IMG/VR virus record: IMGVR_UViG_3300021356_000076
Span: 1 to 33,864 of that record
Length of the DNA: 33,864 nt
Source: a virus
Reading direction: 5' to 3' (one strand)
Positions 6,785 through 13,573 of the stretch are shown in pieces; the first letter of the stretch is position 1; every line of letters starts with the position of its first letter. The notes under the pieces are model-generated. The model ran no database searches and was not told the origin of the DNA. It was given only the letters and a program-made list of their open reading frames with translations. The position numbers were made by a program, and so were the translations under genes.

Positions 6785-7172
6785 GATTTCCTTCGTGAGA
6801 GGGTGCTTCCCAATTATCAGGTTTTACTAGATCTGGAACTCCAAGTGGATTTGGCCTTGAAGGTTTTACACCAACTTCTTTTTGCATATTAGCTTTTAGT
6901 ACTTCATCCCATGCTTTATATGGATCAACTCCAAAAGCATCAAGGGTACCAATAGCAACAACACACAAATCAATTAATCCATCAACAATTTCTTCAGCAT
7001 CTTTTATCATATATGCATTTCTAGTTTCATCAAGTTCTTCTTGTAAGAAACCAATACGAAACTTTAGAAATGCTCGTAGTTTTTCTGGATCATTTCTATT
7101 TTCCCAAACCCAATCACGAGTTTGATATTTTGTTTGCATATCATGAATATCTTTAACCCAATCCTTACTCAT
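6762..7172 (-). CDS. MazG/HisE-like pyrophosphohydrolase
   Basis: 136 residues, all-alpha NTP pyrophosphohydrolase-like. It has LQEELDE (about 43-49) and AEEIVDGLIDLCVVA (about 59-73), the paired ExxE and ExxD metal-binding helices. These are followed by AWDEVLKANMQK (about 87-98) and RPNPLGVPDLVKPDNW (about 105-120), a C-terminal tail typical of phage phosphoribosyl-ATP pyrophosphohydrolase-like proteins. It likely hydrolyses a (d)NTP or alarmone; the true substrate is not readable. It follows the Sm-like gene with a TAATG overlap and is translated into the primase-like gene. Confidence 0.82.
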   Translation of the reverse strand: MSKDWVKDIHDMQTKYQTRDWVWENRNDPEKLRAFLKFRIGFLQEELDETRNAYMIKDAEEIVDGLIDLCVVAIGTLDAFGVDPYKAWDEVLKANMQKEVGVKPSRPNPLGVPDLVKPDNWEAPSHEGNHGKFNDI

Positions 7173-7444
7173 TATGTAATCACCTTTTGATCAGGCACAA
7201 CAATACCACTTGTCATACTTCTGATTTGATCTACTAATTCATCAACTGGTTCACATATCATCATTACATGGCTTCTATCAATTACAAATTCTTCGTCTTT
7301 TGCATAAGCCATAAATGGAATAAATCCAATTTTACCTGGTTCGGTTGCTACCATATTAAAGCCCTCTTTAATTTTGACGACATTACTTAGTTCTTCAACT
7401 TTACCAATTATTTCCTCTCCCGAGGTCAATCTTACTAGTTTCAT
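7172..7444 (-). CDS. Sm-like (beta-barrel) phage protein, paralogue of 22162-22551
   Basis: 90 residues from ATG 7444. A longer frame starts at 7468, but that ATG lies in the -10 box of the promoter (TATAATG), so it cannot be in the transcript; GGAG precedes the 7444 ATG. The start MKLVRLTSGEEIIGKV matches the small Sm/Lsm-like proteins of T4-type phages (LxSGEExIG), and a second copy with the same motif is encoded at 22162-22551. The predicted fold is a five-strand barrel, possibly RNA-binding; function unknown. It heads the operon running down to 4173. Confidence 0.75.
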   Translation of the reverse strand: MKLVRLTSGEEIIGKVEELSNVVKIKEGFNMVATEPGKIGFIPFMAYAKDEEFVIDRSHVMMICEPVDELVDQIRSMTSGIVVPDQKVIT

Positions 7445-7466
7445 TTTTTTCTCCATATTGCTACCC

Positions 7467-7495
7467 ATTATACCACACTTTATTGTGTTTGTACA
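7467..7495 (-). promoter_or_regulatory. Early promoter before the Sm-like gene
   Basis: TGTACA (7490-7495), 17 bp, GTGG-TATAAT (7467-7472) on the minus strand. It begins 8 bases after the polymerase stop and decides the start of the next gene at 7444. Confidence 0.82.
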
Positions 7496-7503
7496 TAGTT
7501 AAT

Positions 7504-10008
7504 TTAAAAGAATTCATCGAGCGTAGCGATCTCCTTTGAATTCCAATTGATAGCCGTAAGAATTGGTTCGATAACATCGAGAAACGTTTTATTGAATTGT
7601 GTTTCGTAATCGATATAACGATGTAGACCAAACTCTTCTGGCAAATAATCAGAAAATGATATTACATCTTCTTTGATACTATTTGGCGTACGTAGATAAA
7701 TGAACTTTATCTTTTCACCATTTTGAATTTTGTTGTATTGCTTTGTTAACGACTTGTCCATCAATAATTTATTGTAAAGCAAACTACCTCTTGCATGAAT
7801 TGGTGTGCCTTTCTTATATATAGTCGTTTTATCTCGGAACTTTGTAAGGTTAGTAATTCCACGAGGAAATGCAATTTGATCTGGCGGTAAAGTTTTGAAG
7901 TATGTTCTGAACGATTCAATATTGCGTTGAACATCTGCTTCTGAACCGCTGATAATTACTTTAAACATTTCTTTAAGTGCTTCACGACACGGTGCAGGTG
8001 TTGAAGATTTAATAGCTTCTATACCCATAATTTTAAGTTTGGGTGTAGTGTATCGAACACCTTCGTTGTCATGTACATTAAGAATATAACGTTTCTTTGC
8101 AGTCCAAATACCACGATCTGCGATAGCTTCTCGTTTCATGACCATACGATTATCAATACCACCCATCATTTCGAAAAGTTTATCATAGCTTTTTTCGAGA
8201 ACTGGTTCGAGCTTTTCGTTACATACAGTGTTCACAAATTCGAGTGGATTTTGAGGATTTACTGCTTTAACAAGATCATCTAAGCATACATACACTGAAT
8301 CGGTGTCGATGGCAAGTACGTAATCTTTAGTTGTTTTAAGCACTTTGTTGAGGTATTGATTGATCGCCTTTTCTGCCCATCGAATAGTAAGCTGTCCTGT
8401 AAGAGTAATACCTTCTGCGATTCGTTGATCGAAGAATCTGAAGTACTTGTTGCCGAGAGCACCATAAAGACTGTTAAGAAGAATTTTAATAGACATTTGT
8501 TGATTTTCTGCAATTGCGATGTCTCGCTGAATGCGATATAATTCTTGTTTATCATTTTTGTTTACCCTTTCTAGTTCACGTTGAGATGCCAACATTTGCT
8601 TTTTGATTACAACACGTTCGCTATACATTTGATCGATGATTTGAGGTAAGATGCCTTTTTTATCTGTTTTGAAATATTGACCTGATGCAGCAACACATTG
8701 ACCATTTGTATCTGCTTGAATACCTCGAATACATTTATCGACGTCGAGAGCTACAACTTTACCATCGATAATTGTTTCTGGTGACATGTTGTATTGCATA
8801 ATGATTGATGGATATAGCGAGTTTAAATCGAAAGAAACAACCCAATCATGCATACCAACATGCGGATCTTTTACATAGCCACCAGGATATGGTGATTTGA
8901 ATTTTTCTTCTGCGAATGGAACAATTACTTTGTTTTGATATAGATTTCTGAATATGATAGCATCCCATATAGCAGTTGTACCCATCACATCTCCATAGTT
9001 AACACCACCACGATATGCCATAGTAAGTGCCAATGTAATCAAACCCATTTTATCTTCGATACGATCAACCAATTCAACGTCTTTGATATTATAGTCGATA
9101 AATTTTTGATAGTCGTGTAAGTATAATGTGTGTAGATTACCAAATTCTTCGTATGATAGCTTGCGTTCACCTAGAACAACATGCGCAATATGATCAAGCT
9201 TATACGATTCTTGTGGACCATATGAATAACCAAATTTTTTGAATAAATCAAGATAATCCATTTGAGCAATACCTTGAATTTCGTATGCGATATGTTTACG
9301 TTGCATCGTAGTAACATCACGTCTATCGATTAATCCCCAAGGTGATAAACGCTTGACAACTTCTTCGCCATGTATACGAAATATACGATTGACAATATAA
9401 GGTATATCAAAGAATCTTGAGTTCCAACCAGTCACAACATCTGGACAATTTGAAGGTAATGACCAATGCGCAACAAATTCAAGAAGAAGTTCTGCTTCGG
9501 TTTTACACTTTTTGTAGATTACACGATTATCTTGCATGTAACCATTTTCTACGTCATAGTCACCTAAACCCCAAACGTAGTATGTATTATCGATATTGTT
9601 TTTGATTGTAATAGCTGTAATTTCGTGTGCAGCTTGTTCTGGTTCTGGGAAACCAGCGTCTGATTGTACCTCGATATCGATTGTTGTTACGTTGATCTGA
9701 TTACGATCAAACTCGATATCACCAGGAAAATCATCGTTAATGAAAGCTGGAATATGTTTGTCATTACCATAGATATGTCGACCAACAACTTGCTTATTTA
9801 CTTGAAGCCATTCTTTTGCATCGCGCATAGAATCGAACTGAATAGGAGCAACGTTTACTCCATCAAGTGATTTCCAACCTGTAGATTTATTTGTAGAAAC
9901 AAAATACGTAGGTTTGTATTTTATTCGTTTTTGTATTTTTTTGCCATTGTCGTAACCACGATAAAGTAGATTATTACCGTAACGACTAACAGATGTGTAA
10001 AATTTCAT
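7504..10008 (-). CDS. 43: Family B DNA polymerase gp43
   Basis: 834 residues (T4 gp43 has 898), the replicative polymerase. The 3'-5' exonuclease motifs are present: Exo I DIE at 111-113, Exo II GWNSRFFDIP at 194-203 (N196, D201), Exo III Y306-x3-D310. The polymerase motifs follow: A, DLNSLYPS at 394-401; B, KILLNSLYG at 508-516; C, DTDS at 568-571. The protein ends LDEFF, a short clamp-binding tail as in T4 gp43. All catalytic residues are present, so it should be active for synthesis and proofreading. It has its own early promoter and a palindrome just before the ATG that may serve translational control. Confidence 0.98.
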   Translation of the reverse strand: MKFYTSVSRYGNNLLYRGYDNGKKIQKRIKYKPTYFVSTNKSTGWKSLDGVNVAPIQFDSMRDAKEWLQVNKQVVGRHIYGNDKHIPAFINDDFPGDIEFDRNQINVTTIDIEVQSDAGFPEPEQAAHEITAITIKNNIDNTYYVWGLGDYDVENGYMQDNRVIYKKCKTEAELLLEFVAHWSLPSNCPDVVTGWNSRFFDIPYIVNRIFRIHGEEVVKRLSPWGLIDRRDVTTMQRKHIAYEIQGIAQMDYLDLFKKFGYSYGPQESYKLDHIAHVVLGERKLSYEEFGNLHTLYLHDYQKFIDYNIKDVELVDRIEDKMGLITLALTMAYRGGVNYGDVMGTTAIWDAIIFRNLYQNKVIVPFAEEKFKSPYPGGYVKDPHVGMHDWVVSFDLNSLYPSIIMQYNMSPETIIDGKVVALDVDKCIRGIQADTNGQCVAASGQYFKTDKKGILPQIIDQMYSERVVIKKQMLASQRELERVNKNDKQELYRIQRDIAIAENQQMSIKILLNSLYGALGNKYFRFFDQRIAEGITLTGQLTIRWAEKAINQYLNKVLKTTKDYVLAIDTDSVYVCLDDLVKAVNPQNPLEFVNTVCNEKLEPVLEKSYDKLFEMMGGIDNRMVMKREAIADRGIWTAKKRYILNVHDNEGVRYTTPKLKIMGIEAIKSSTPAPCREALKEMFKVIISGSEADVQRNIESFRTYFKTLPPDQIAFPRGITNLTKFRDKTTIYKKGTPIHARGSLLYNKLLMDKSLTKQYNKIQNGEKIKFIYLRTPNSIKEDVISFSDYLPEEFGLHRYIDYETQFNKTFLDVIEPILTAINWNSKEIATLDEFF

Positions 10009-10011
10009 AAT

Positions 10012-10019
10012 GTGATCAC
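10012..10019 (-). promoter_or_regulatory. Palindrome at the gp43 ribosome-binding region
   Basis: A perfect 8-bp palindrome GTGATCAC sits 3 bases upstream of the gp43 ATG, and no good ribosome-binding site is visible there. T4 gp43 represses its own translation by binding a hairpin in this position; by analogy this may be an operator, but the stem is short. Confidence 0.35.
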
Positions 10020-10037
10020 TCTCAATTTATAGTACCT

Positions 10038-10066
10038 ATTATACCATACTTTTCCCATAATGTAAA
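10038..10066 (-). promoter_or_regulatory. Early promoter of DNA polymerase
   Basis: TTTACA (10061-10066), 17 bp, ATGG-TATAAT (10038-10043) on the minus strand, with a 7-base A-tract 3 bp upstream of the -35 (10070-10076). Confidence 0.8.
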
Positions 10067-10090
10067 CCATTTTTTTCATATAAAAGTGAA

Positions 10091-10106
10091 GGGGAGTTTC
10101 CTCCCC
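10091..10106 (-). terminator. Hairpin terminator before the polymerase promoter
   Basis: On the minus strand GGGGAG, loop GAAA, CTCCCC forms a 6-bp GC stem with a stable tetraloop, followed by TTCACTTTTAT. The T-run is imperfect. It would end transcripts from the hsp20 region and isolate gp43. Confidence 0.7.
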
Positions 10107-10125
10107 CTCGTGAGTCTTACAGAAC

Positions 10126-10266
10126 CTAAAACGAGTAAACCTGTAAATACATTACTAATGGTGCAACTCCTAAGATTACACCTCCAGTAGCTAGCATAAC
10201 AATTACACCGCTTAGGGTCTCTGCAATGTCCTCGTGTTTGTGCATAAAATGCATAAAAGTTTTCAT
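10126..10266 (-). CDS. Tiny single-helix membrane protein
   Basis: 46 codons from ATG 10266 to TAG 10126, preceded by TGGAGAAC at a good distance. The N-terminus is His/Met-rich (MKTFMHFMHKHED). It is followed by one membrane helix of about 22 residues, from GVIVMLATGGV to PLVMYL. It lies between hsp20 and a hairpin terminator, so it is the last gene of the late hsp20 transcript. Function unknown; possibly an envelope-acting late protein. The SD, clear helix and placement before a terminator support it despite its size. Confidence 0.6.
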   Translation of the reverse strand: MKTFMHFMHKHEDIAETLSGVIVMLATGGVILGVAPLVMYLQVYSF

Positions 10267-10319
10267 TGCTGTTCTCCAGTAAATTGAGTATTACAATCCA
10301 CTGGGTGTTCGCTGATTGA

Positions 10320-10775
10320 CTATTCCTTAAGGAATTGTTTCTTCTTTGATGCCCCAGCAGACCCTATTTCGATCTTCCTAGGACGCCTCTCTTCGGGAAG
10401 TTCCACTCTGGCATACACCACTAGTATTCCATTCTCCAAGTCGGCACCGTCGATTACAACAAATTCTGAGAGTCGGAAGCTCTTCTCGAATTTGCGGGAC
10501 GAGATACCTTTCCATGCATATTCGCGTTCATCACCTTCGATTTTTCCTCGCACTTTAAGAATACCGTCCTTGACTTCAAGTTCGATATCTTCTTGCGTGA
10601 AACCTGCAACAGCTAGCTCGATGAGAAATTTTTCATCATCGATCTTTACAATGTTGTGTGGTGGGTAGTTATCGTTTCCAGATCTAGCAGAAGTATGAAT
10701 TCTTTCTAGCTCATCAAACAGGCCTTCAAAGCCTACAAAAAGTGAACGCGGTACGTTCAAAGTATTTCTAACCAT
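10320..10775 (-). CDS. hsp20: Small heat-shock protein Hsp20
   Basis: 151 residues of the alpha-crystallin/IbpA class, an ATP-independent holdase. The alpha-crystallin domain spans about residues 37-137: it opens with PPHNIVKIDDEKFLIELAVA, has EVKDGILKVRG in the middle, YAWKGISSRKFEKSFRL, and closes with the LENGILVVYA strand. A short basic tail follows. hsp20 is a common gene in marine T4-like phages. The gene is clearly richer in G+C than its neighbours (about 47% over 240 hand-counted bases versus 27% in a nearby 60-base stretch). An AGGAGG site precedes the ATG and a TATAAATA late promoter lies 66 bases upstream, so strong late expression is likely, perhaps to help capsid or tail folding. 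Confidence 0.95.
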   Translation of the reverse strand: MVRNTLNVPRSLFVGFEGLFDELERIHTSARSGNDNYPPHNIVKIDDEKFLIELAVAGFTQEDIELEVKDGILKVRGKIEGDEREYAWKGISSRKFEKSFRLSEFVVIDGADLENGILVVYARVELPEERRPRKIEIGSAGASKKKQFLKE

Positions 10776-10812
10776 GTTTTCCTCCTATTATTAAGCAAGG
10801 TTAATTGTAAAT

Positions 10813-10835
10813 GAGACCCGAACCTTCGGCATCTC
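10813..10835 (-). promoter_or_regulatory. Predicted 5'-terminal stem-loop of the hsp20 mRNA
   Basis: The minus strand reads GAGA-TG-CCGA-AGGT-TCGG-G-TCTC: two stacked stems (CCGA/TCGG and GAGA/TCTC). Using T4 late-promoter spacing, transcription would start at about 10835, so the RNA would begin in this structure, which could protect the message or control translation. Confidence 0.5.
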
Positions 10836-10840
10836 GATAT

Positions 10841-10848
10841 TATTTATA
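10841..10848 (-). promoter_or_regulatory. T4-type late promoter of hsp20
   Basis: TATAAATA on the minus strand (TATTTATA on plus), the T4 late consensus recognised by gp55-RNA polymerase. It is in the gap between the small ORF at 10866 and hsp20. Confidence 0.7.
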
Positions 10849-10865
10849 CAAACTAGTTTGTCAGT

Positions 10866-10997
10866 TTACATAAATAGTTCAGCAAATAATACGCCCAATA
10901 TAAATGCGTACATATATTTTGCTAAAGTCATTTGGTTTTCATACGCTTTATTTTTTGGTATTAAACCTAAGTGTTTTAATTCTTTATTTATTTTCAT
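10866..10997 (-). CDS. Tiny membrane protein overlapping regA
   Basis: 43 residues from ATG 10997, which lies inside the last codons of regA (14-base overlap), to TAA at 10866. The N-terminal half is Lys-rich and polar; the C-terminal half is a hydrophobic helix (YMYAFILGVLFAELFM). The AAGG is almost adjacent to the ATG, so initiation would rely on coupling to regA. A real but small single-helix protein is likely, as the stop is followed by a late promoter; function unknown. Confidence 0.5.
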   Translation of the reverse strand: MKINKELKHLGLIPKNKAYENQMTLAKYMYAFILGVLFAELFM

Positions 10998-11421
10998 CCT
11001 TATTACTATTTCCTATGTTGTATTTTGGACATAGTTGCCATTCAGATTTTTCTTTGAATGGAATCACTTTAATTTGTCTAAGTGGTGCAATGTCCTTTGC
11101 TTCTTCAGGATTTACTAGTGTAATGAGTCCCCAATCGGCCAACAAGGTAGCAATAGTATTTCTACGTTGAATGTCATTTAAGAGTAAGTTAGATGGCTTA
11201 CCATCTAATAAGAATAATTCTTTAAAATGTACAATAAAATATCTGCCTTGTTTGTGTAAAATGTGACAAGACTGATAGAGTTTTTGATCTTTTCTTGAAG
11301 CTACACCAATTCTAGTTAGTGTTTCTCTAATCTTCAGAAAATCGTCAGGTTCGTTAAGTGTGATCTCTAGCATTCCAGCTGGTGACCATGAGACTTCTAT
11401 GTTATTATTTTCGTTTTCCAC
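10984..11421 (-). CDS. regA: RegA translational repressor
   Basis: Closely follows T4 RegA: LEITLNEPDDFLKIRETLTRIG, YQSCHILHKQGRYFIVHFKE and the end EWQLCPKYNIGN all have clear counterparts. RegA binds the initiation regions of early phage mRNAs and blocks their translation. The frame opens with a GTG at 11421, giving 145 residues; T4 RegA has 122. An ATG at 11373 would give a start (MLEITL) aligned with T4 MIEITL, but neither start has a clear ribosome-binding site, so I keep the longer one with doubt. It overlaps gp62 by 17 bases, as in the 44-62-regA order of T4. Confidence 0.93.
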   Translation of the reverse strand: MENENNNIEVSWSPAGMLEITLNEPDDFLKIRETLTRIGVASRKDQKLYQSCHILHKQGRYFIVHFKELFLLDGKPSNLLLNDIQRRNTIATLLADWGLITLVNPEEAKDIAPLRQIKVIPFKEKSEWQLCPKYNIGNSNKDENK

Positions 11422-11785
11422 CTTTATAAATCCTATTTTTCAATTCGTTAATATCTTCATCATTAAATAATGATAATACAGATTTAGCTTTTTCCTCGCT
11501 ATATCCATAATATTCTTTAATAACCTCAAGATTCTCGATATCTGCGGCTTTTAACCACTTTGAGAATCTTTTTTTCTTCTTAATTATATTTATAAAAAAA
11601 TCAAATTGAAGACGACTATCTAAATGGTGATTTAGGTTCATTTCATTGGCAAGCAAAACTGTATCTGCAAAGTATGATAGACCACGATTTACCATAAAGG
11701 CGTTATAATCTTTTTCGGCAATATCATCTACCATAATATTCTTTTTAGATGTATTAATTGCGTTTAAATATTCAAATGGATTCAT
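11405..11785 (-). CDS. 62: Clamp loader small subunit gp62
   Basis: 126 residues, shorter than T4 gp62 (187) but like the short marine versions as I recall them. The segment FMVNRGLSYFADTVLLANEMN (near residues 30-50) is the family signature. With gp44 it forms the ATP-driven loader that places the gp45 clamp on primer junctions. It is located directly between gp44 and regA as in T4. AAGGAAC precedes the ATG, which lies within the end of the small gene upstream. Confidence 0.9.
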   Translation of the reverse strand: MNPFEYLNAINTSKKNIMVDDIAEKDYNAFMVNRGLSYFADTVLLANEMNLNHHLDSRLQFDFFINIIKKKKRFSKWLKAADIENLEVIKEYYGYSEEKAKSVLSLFNDEDINELKNRIYKGGKRK

Positions 11786-11927
11786 TTTGTTCCTTTATAT
11801 AATCTTCAGCGGCTAGAAAAAAGTGAAATGTTTTTTCATGTATAACAACGTTTTTTTCGTTATAACATACTGCACGCCATTTCTGCGTATCACCTTCGAA
11901 GTGAACTTTTACTATTTCCCATCTCAT
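11772..11927 (-). CDS. Small hypothetical protein between gp44 and gp62
   Basis: 51 residues from ATG 11927, chosen over a longer frame because GGAG lies 10 bases before it and it forms an ATGA overlap with the gp44 stop. The sequence has a beta-rich start (WEIVKVHFEGD) and WRAVCYNEKNVVIHEKTFHFF, then a helix; it looks like a small compact domain. I do not recognise it. Its exact fit between gp44 and gp62 suggests real translation. Confidence 0.65.
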   Translation of the reverse strand: MRWEIVKVHFEGDTQKWRAVCYNEKNVVIHEKTFHFFLAAEDYIKEQNESI

Positions 11928-12859
11928 TTGAATTGAACTCCTGCCATTATTTCTGTTAAGCATGCAACTGTATTTAGTTCGTGATCAGCAACAAAAGAAT
12001 TTTTGTATTGATAATCAGCAAGAATCAAAACTGCTTGTGGTACTGATGATGGTTCAATATAATCAGTCATATTATCATAAATCTTACGATAAATTGCAGC
12101 TGGTTCTGAGTCAATGTTATTTGCAACCCATTGTCGCATTGCTTTAAAGTTTTTGTCTTTTAAGTGGATCATTAAATCATTTAACGATATTTCCGATAAT
12201 GAAACTAAGATACCTGAATCAATAACGCCTGAAGTTGAATATCTTTGAAGTTCATTAATAACTTTACGCCAATCGGGCATATGTTTCATAATTAATTCAG
12301 CTAACACTTGATCCTCGTATTTAATTCCTTCTTGTGTTAAGATATAACCACACCTTTCTAGGAATTGCATACACAATTTAGCTGATTGCGCTTTTGAAAT
12401 ATTAAACTCTATCGTAGTACAACGTGAATGTAAAGGATCGATAATTCGATTTTTAAAGTTACATGTTAATATAAATCTACAATTTGCAGAGAATTCTTCG
12501 ATAAATCCACGTAATGCTGGTTGTGTAGATTGAGCATTAAGATAATCCGCTTCGTCTAGGATGACTACTTTATAGCCACCTTGGAGTGATATCGACGAAG
12601 CGAATTGTTTGATCTTATTTCTAAGAGTATCAATACCCGATTCTTCTGAACCATTGATCAATAGATAATCCAAATTTAATTCGTTGCACAAAGCTTTTGC
12701 GACTGTTGTTTTACCAAGACCAGCAGTGCCAGTCAGAAGCATATTGTGTAGTTCACCTCCCTTGACAATATCTTCAAATGTAGTTTTGATATTTTGTGGT
12801 AAAATACAATCTTTAATTGTTTGTGGACGATACTTTTCTACCCATAGAAATTCGTTCAT
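11924..12859 (-). CDS. 44: Clamp loader large subunit gp44 (AAA+ ATPase)
   Basis: 311 residues from ATG 12859 (the frame is open further upstream, but MNEFLWVEKYRPQT is the standard clamp-loader start, and its ATG overlaps the preceding stop as TAATG). Walker A is GTAGLGKTT at 44-52; Walker B is VVILDEADYL; the SRC motif with the arginine finger appears in LHSRCTTIEF. It pairs with gp62 to load gp45. Length matches T4 gp44 (319). Confidence 0.96.
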   Translation of the reverse strand: MNEFLWVEKYRPQTIKDCILPQNIKTTFEDIVKGGELHNMLLTGTAGLGKTTVAKALCNELNLDYLLINGSEESGIDTLRNKIKQFASSISLQGGYKVVILDEADYLNAQSTQPALRGFIEEFSANCRFILTCNFKNRIIDPLHSRCTTIEFNISKAQSAKLCMQFLERCGYILTQEGIKYEDQVLAELIMKHMPDWRKVINELQRYSTSGVIDSGILVSLSEISLNDLMIHLKDKNFKAMRQWVANNIDSEPAAIYRKIYDNMTDYIEPSSVPQAVLILADYQYKNSFVADHELNTVACLTEIMAGVQFK

Positions 12860-13116
12860 TATAGTACCTCCCAACCAAGTACAGTGTCTACTCTGAATGA
12901 CCTCCATGCATCTTTATCAAGTGCCCAACATGCAACATGATCTGTATCAGGATTGATACTTTCAATAACAGTTTGAACTCCATTAGCTTTTAAGATAAGT
13001 GGATTTAGTGTACAAGGCATAACTCGAACTTCGTCAGAGTTAATTTTTTGGAAGGTAACAGTAACTGTTCCTTTTTGTAGTGCTTCGATTAAGCGTGATA
13101 ATTCATTGCGATCCAT
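12859..13116 (-). CDS. WYL_2-like (Sm/SH3 barrel) small protein
   Basis: 85 residues from ATG 13116, with GAGGAA upstream; an in-frame TTG further up is less likely. The pattern GTVTVTFQKINSDEVRVMPCTLNP, followed by WALDKDAWRSFRVDTVLGW, is what I know from the WYL_2 (Sm-like, SH3-type barrel) family of short phage proteins. The function is unknown, perhaps nucleic-acid or ligand binding. It is the first gene after the terminator at 13148-13168 and is coupled to gp44 by TAATG. Confidence 0.75.
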   Translation of the reverse strand: MDRNELSRLIEALQKGTVTVTFQKINSDEVRVMPCTLNPLILKANGVQTVIESINPDTDHVACWALDKDAWRSFRVDTVLGWEVL

Positions 13117-13147
13117 AATATAATTCCTCAATATAATAAAAAAATAT

Positions 13148-13168
13148 GCGAGGGAATTTCACCCTCGC
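13148..13168 (-). terminator. Intrinsic terminator after the acidic late gene
   Basis: The minus strand reads GCGAGGG, loop TGAAATT, CCCTCGC: a perfect 7-bp stem, followed directly by ATATTTTTTTATTATA. This is the standard form of a Rho-independent terminator, 12 bases after the stop at 13180. Confidence 0.9.
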
Positions 13169-13179
13169 GAGTAAGAAGT

Positions 13180-13461
13180 TTAATTAACTTCTTCAGCTTC
13201 TACCTCTTCAGGTAGATCATCGCCTGCTGGTACTTCAGGAACTGCGCCTTCAGGTGTTTCACCTTTAGGAGCTGCAGCATTTAGAAATGCTACTGTTCTA
13301 TTCCTTAATCCACCAACTGACTCTAGCTCTGGGCCTTCAAAGCCACCACGTCTTGATACGATGTCAATAATCTGTACCATAGTTGCGATGTCTTGCAGAC
13401 TCAGTTGCGGAGCAGCTTGCTCCTCTTCTACACCCTCAGGTGCCATTACTTCTTCAGTCAT
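13180..13461 (-). CDS. Acidic late protein with a short conserved-looking helical core
   Basis: 93 residues from ATG 13461 (AAGGAGAAGA upstream), rather than the longer open frame from 13515. The two ends are acidic and low in complexity (TPEGAVPEVPAGDDLPEEVEAEEVN at the C-terminus lies beyond the core). The core LSLQDIATMVQIIDIVSRRGG is a helix followed by GLRNRTVAFLNAA. I recall similar unnamed proteins in cyanomyoviruses. It has its own late promoter and terminator, and a G+C near 50% like the capsid gene, so it is probably an abundant late protein; a virion or assembly role is inferred. Confidence 0.75.
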   Translation of the reverse strand: MTEEVMAPEGVEEEQAAPQLSLQDIATMVQIIDIVSRRGGFEGPELESVGGLRNRTVAFLNAAAPKGETPEGAVPEVPAGDDLPEEVEAEEVN

Positions 13462-13519
13462 TTTCTTCTCCTTTGCAAAGTAGACTAATTGAGAGATGCC
13501 TGCCCCATGCAGCACACCT

Positions 13520-13539
13520 CATATTATCCTCATAATATG
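13520..13539 (-). promoter_or_regulatory. Inverted repeat in the leader of the acidic late gene
   Basis: CATATTAT-(4 bases)-ATAATATG, an 8-bp AT-rich inverted repeat in the roughly 100-base leader between the late promoter and the start at 13461. It may fold in RNA or bind a protein; no T-run follows. Confidence 0.4.
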
Positions 13540-13565
13540 TATGAGAATTTTTACTGTGCATAATA

Positions 13566-13573
13566 TATTTATA
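13566..13573 (-). promoter_or_regulatory. T4-type late promoter of the acidic gene
   Basis: TATAAATA on the minus strand, overlapping the stop codon region of gp45 and placed to transcribe the 13461 gene alone, up to the terminator at 13148. Confidence 0.68.

Noticed and set aside
7445-7468. Longer start of the Sm-like gene (ATG 7468)
   Set aside because: This ATG is part of the TATAAT box, so it would not be transcribed from that promoter; the ATG at 7444 has GGAG before it.
12860-12907. Longer gp44 start at 12907
   Set aside because: The extra 16 residues lie in another gene and precede the conserved clamp-loader start (MNEFLWVEKYRP), which has a TAATG overlap.
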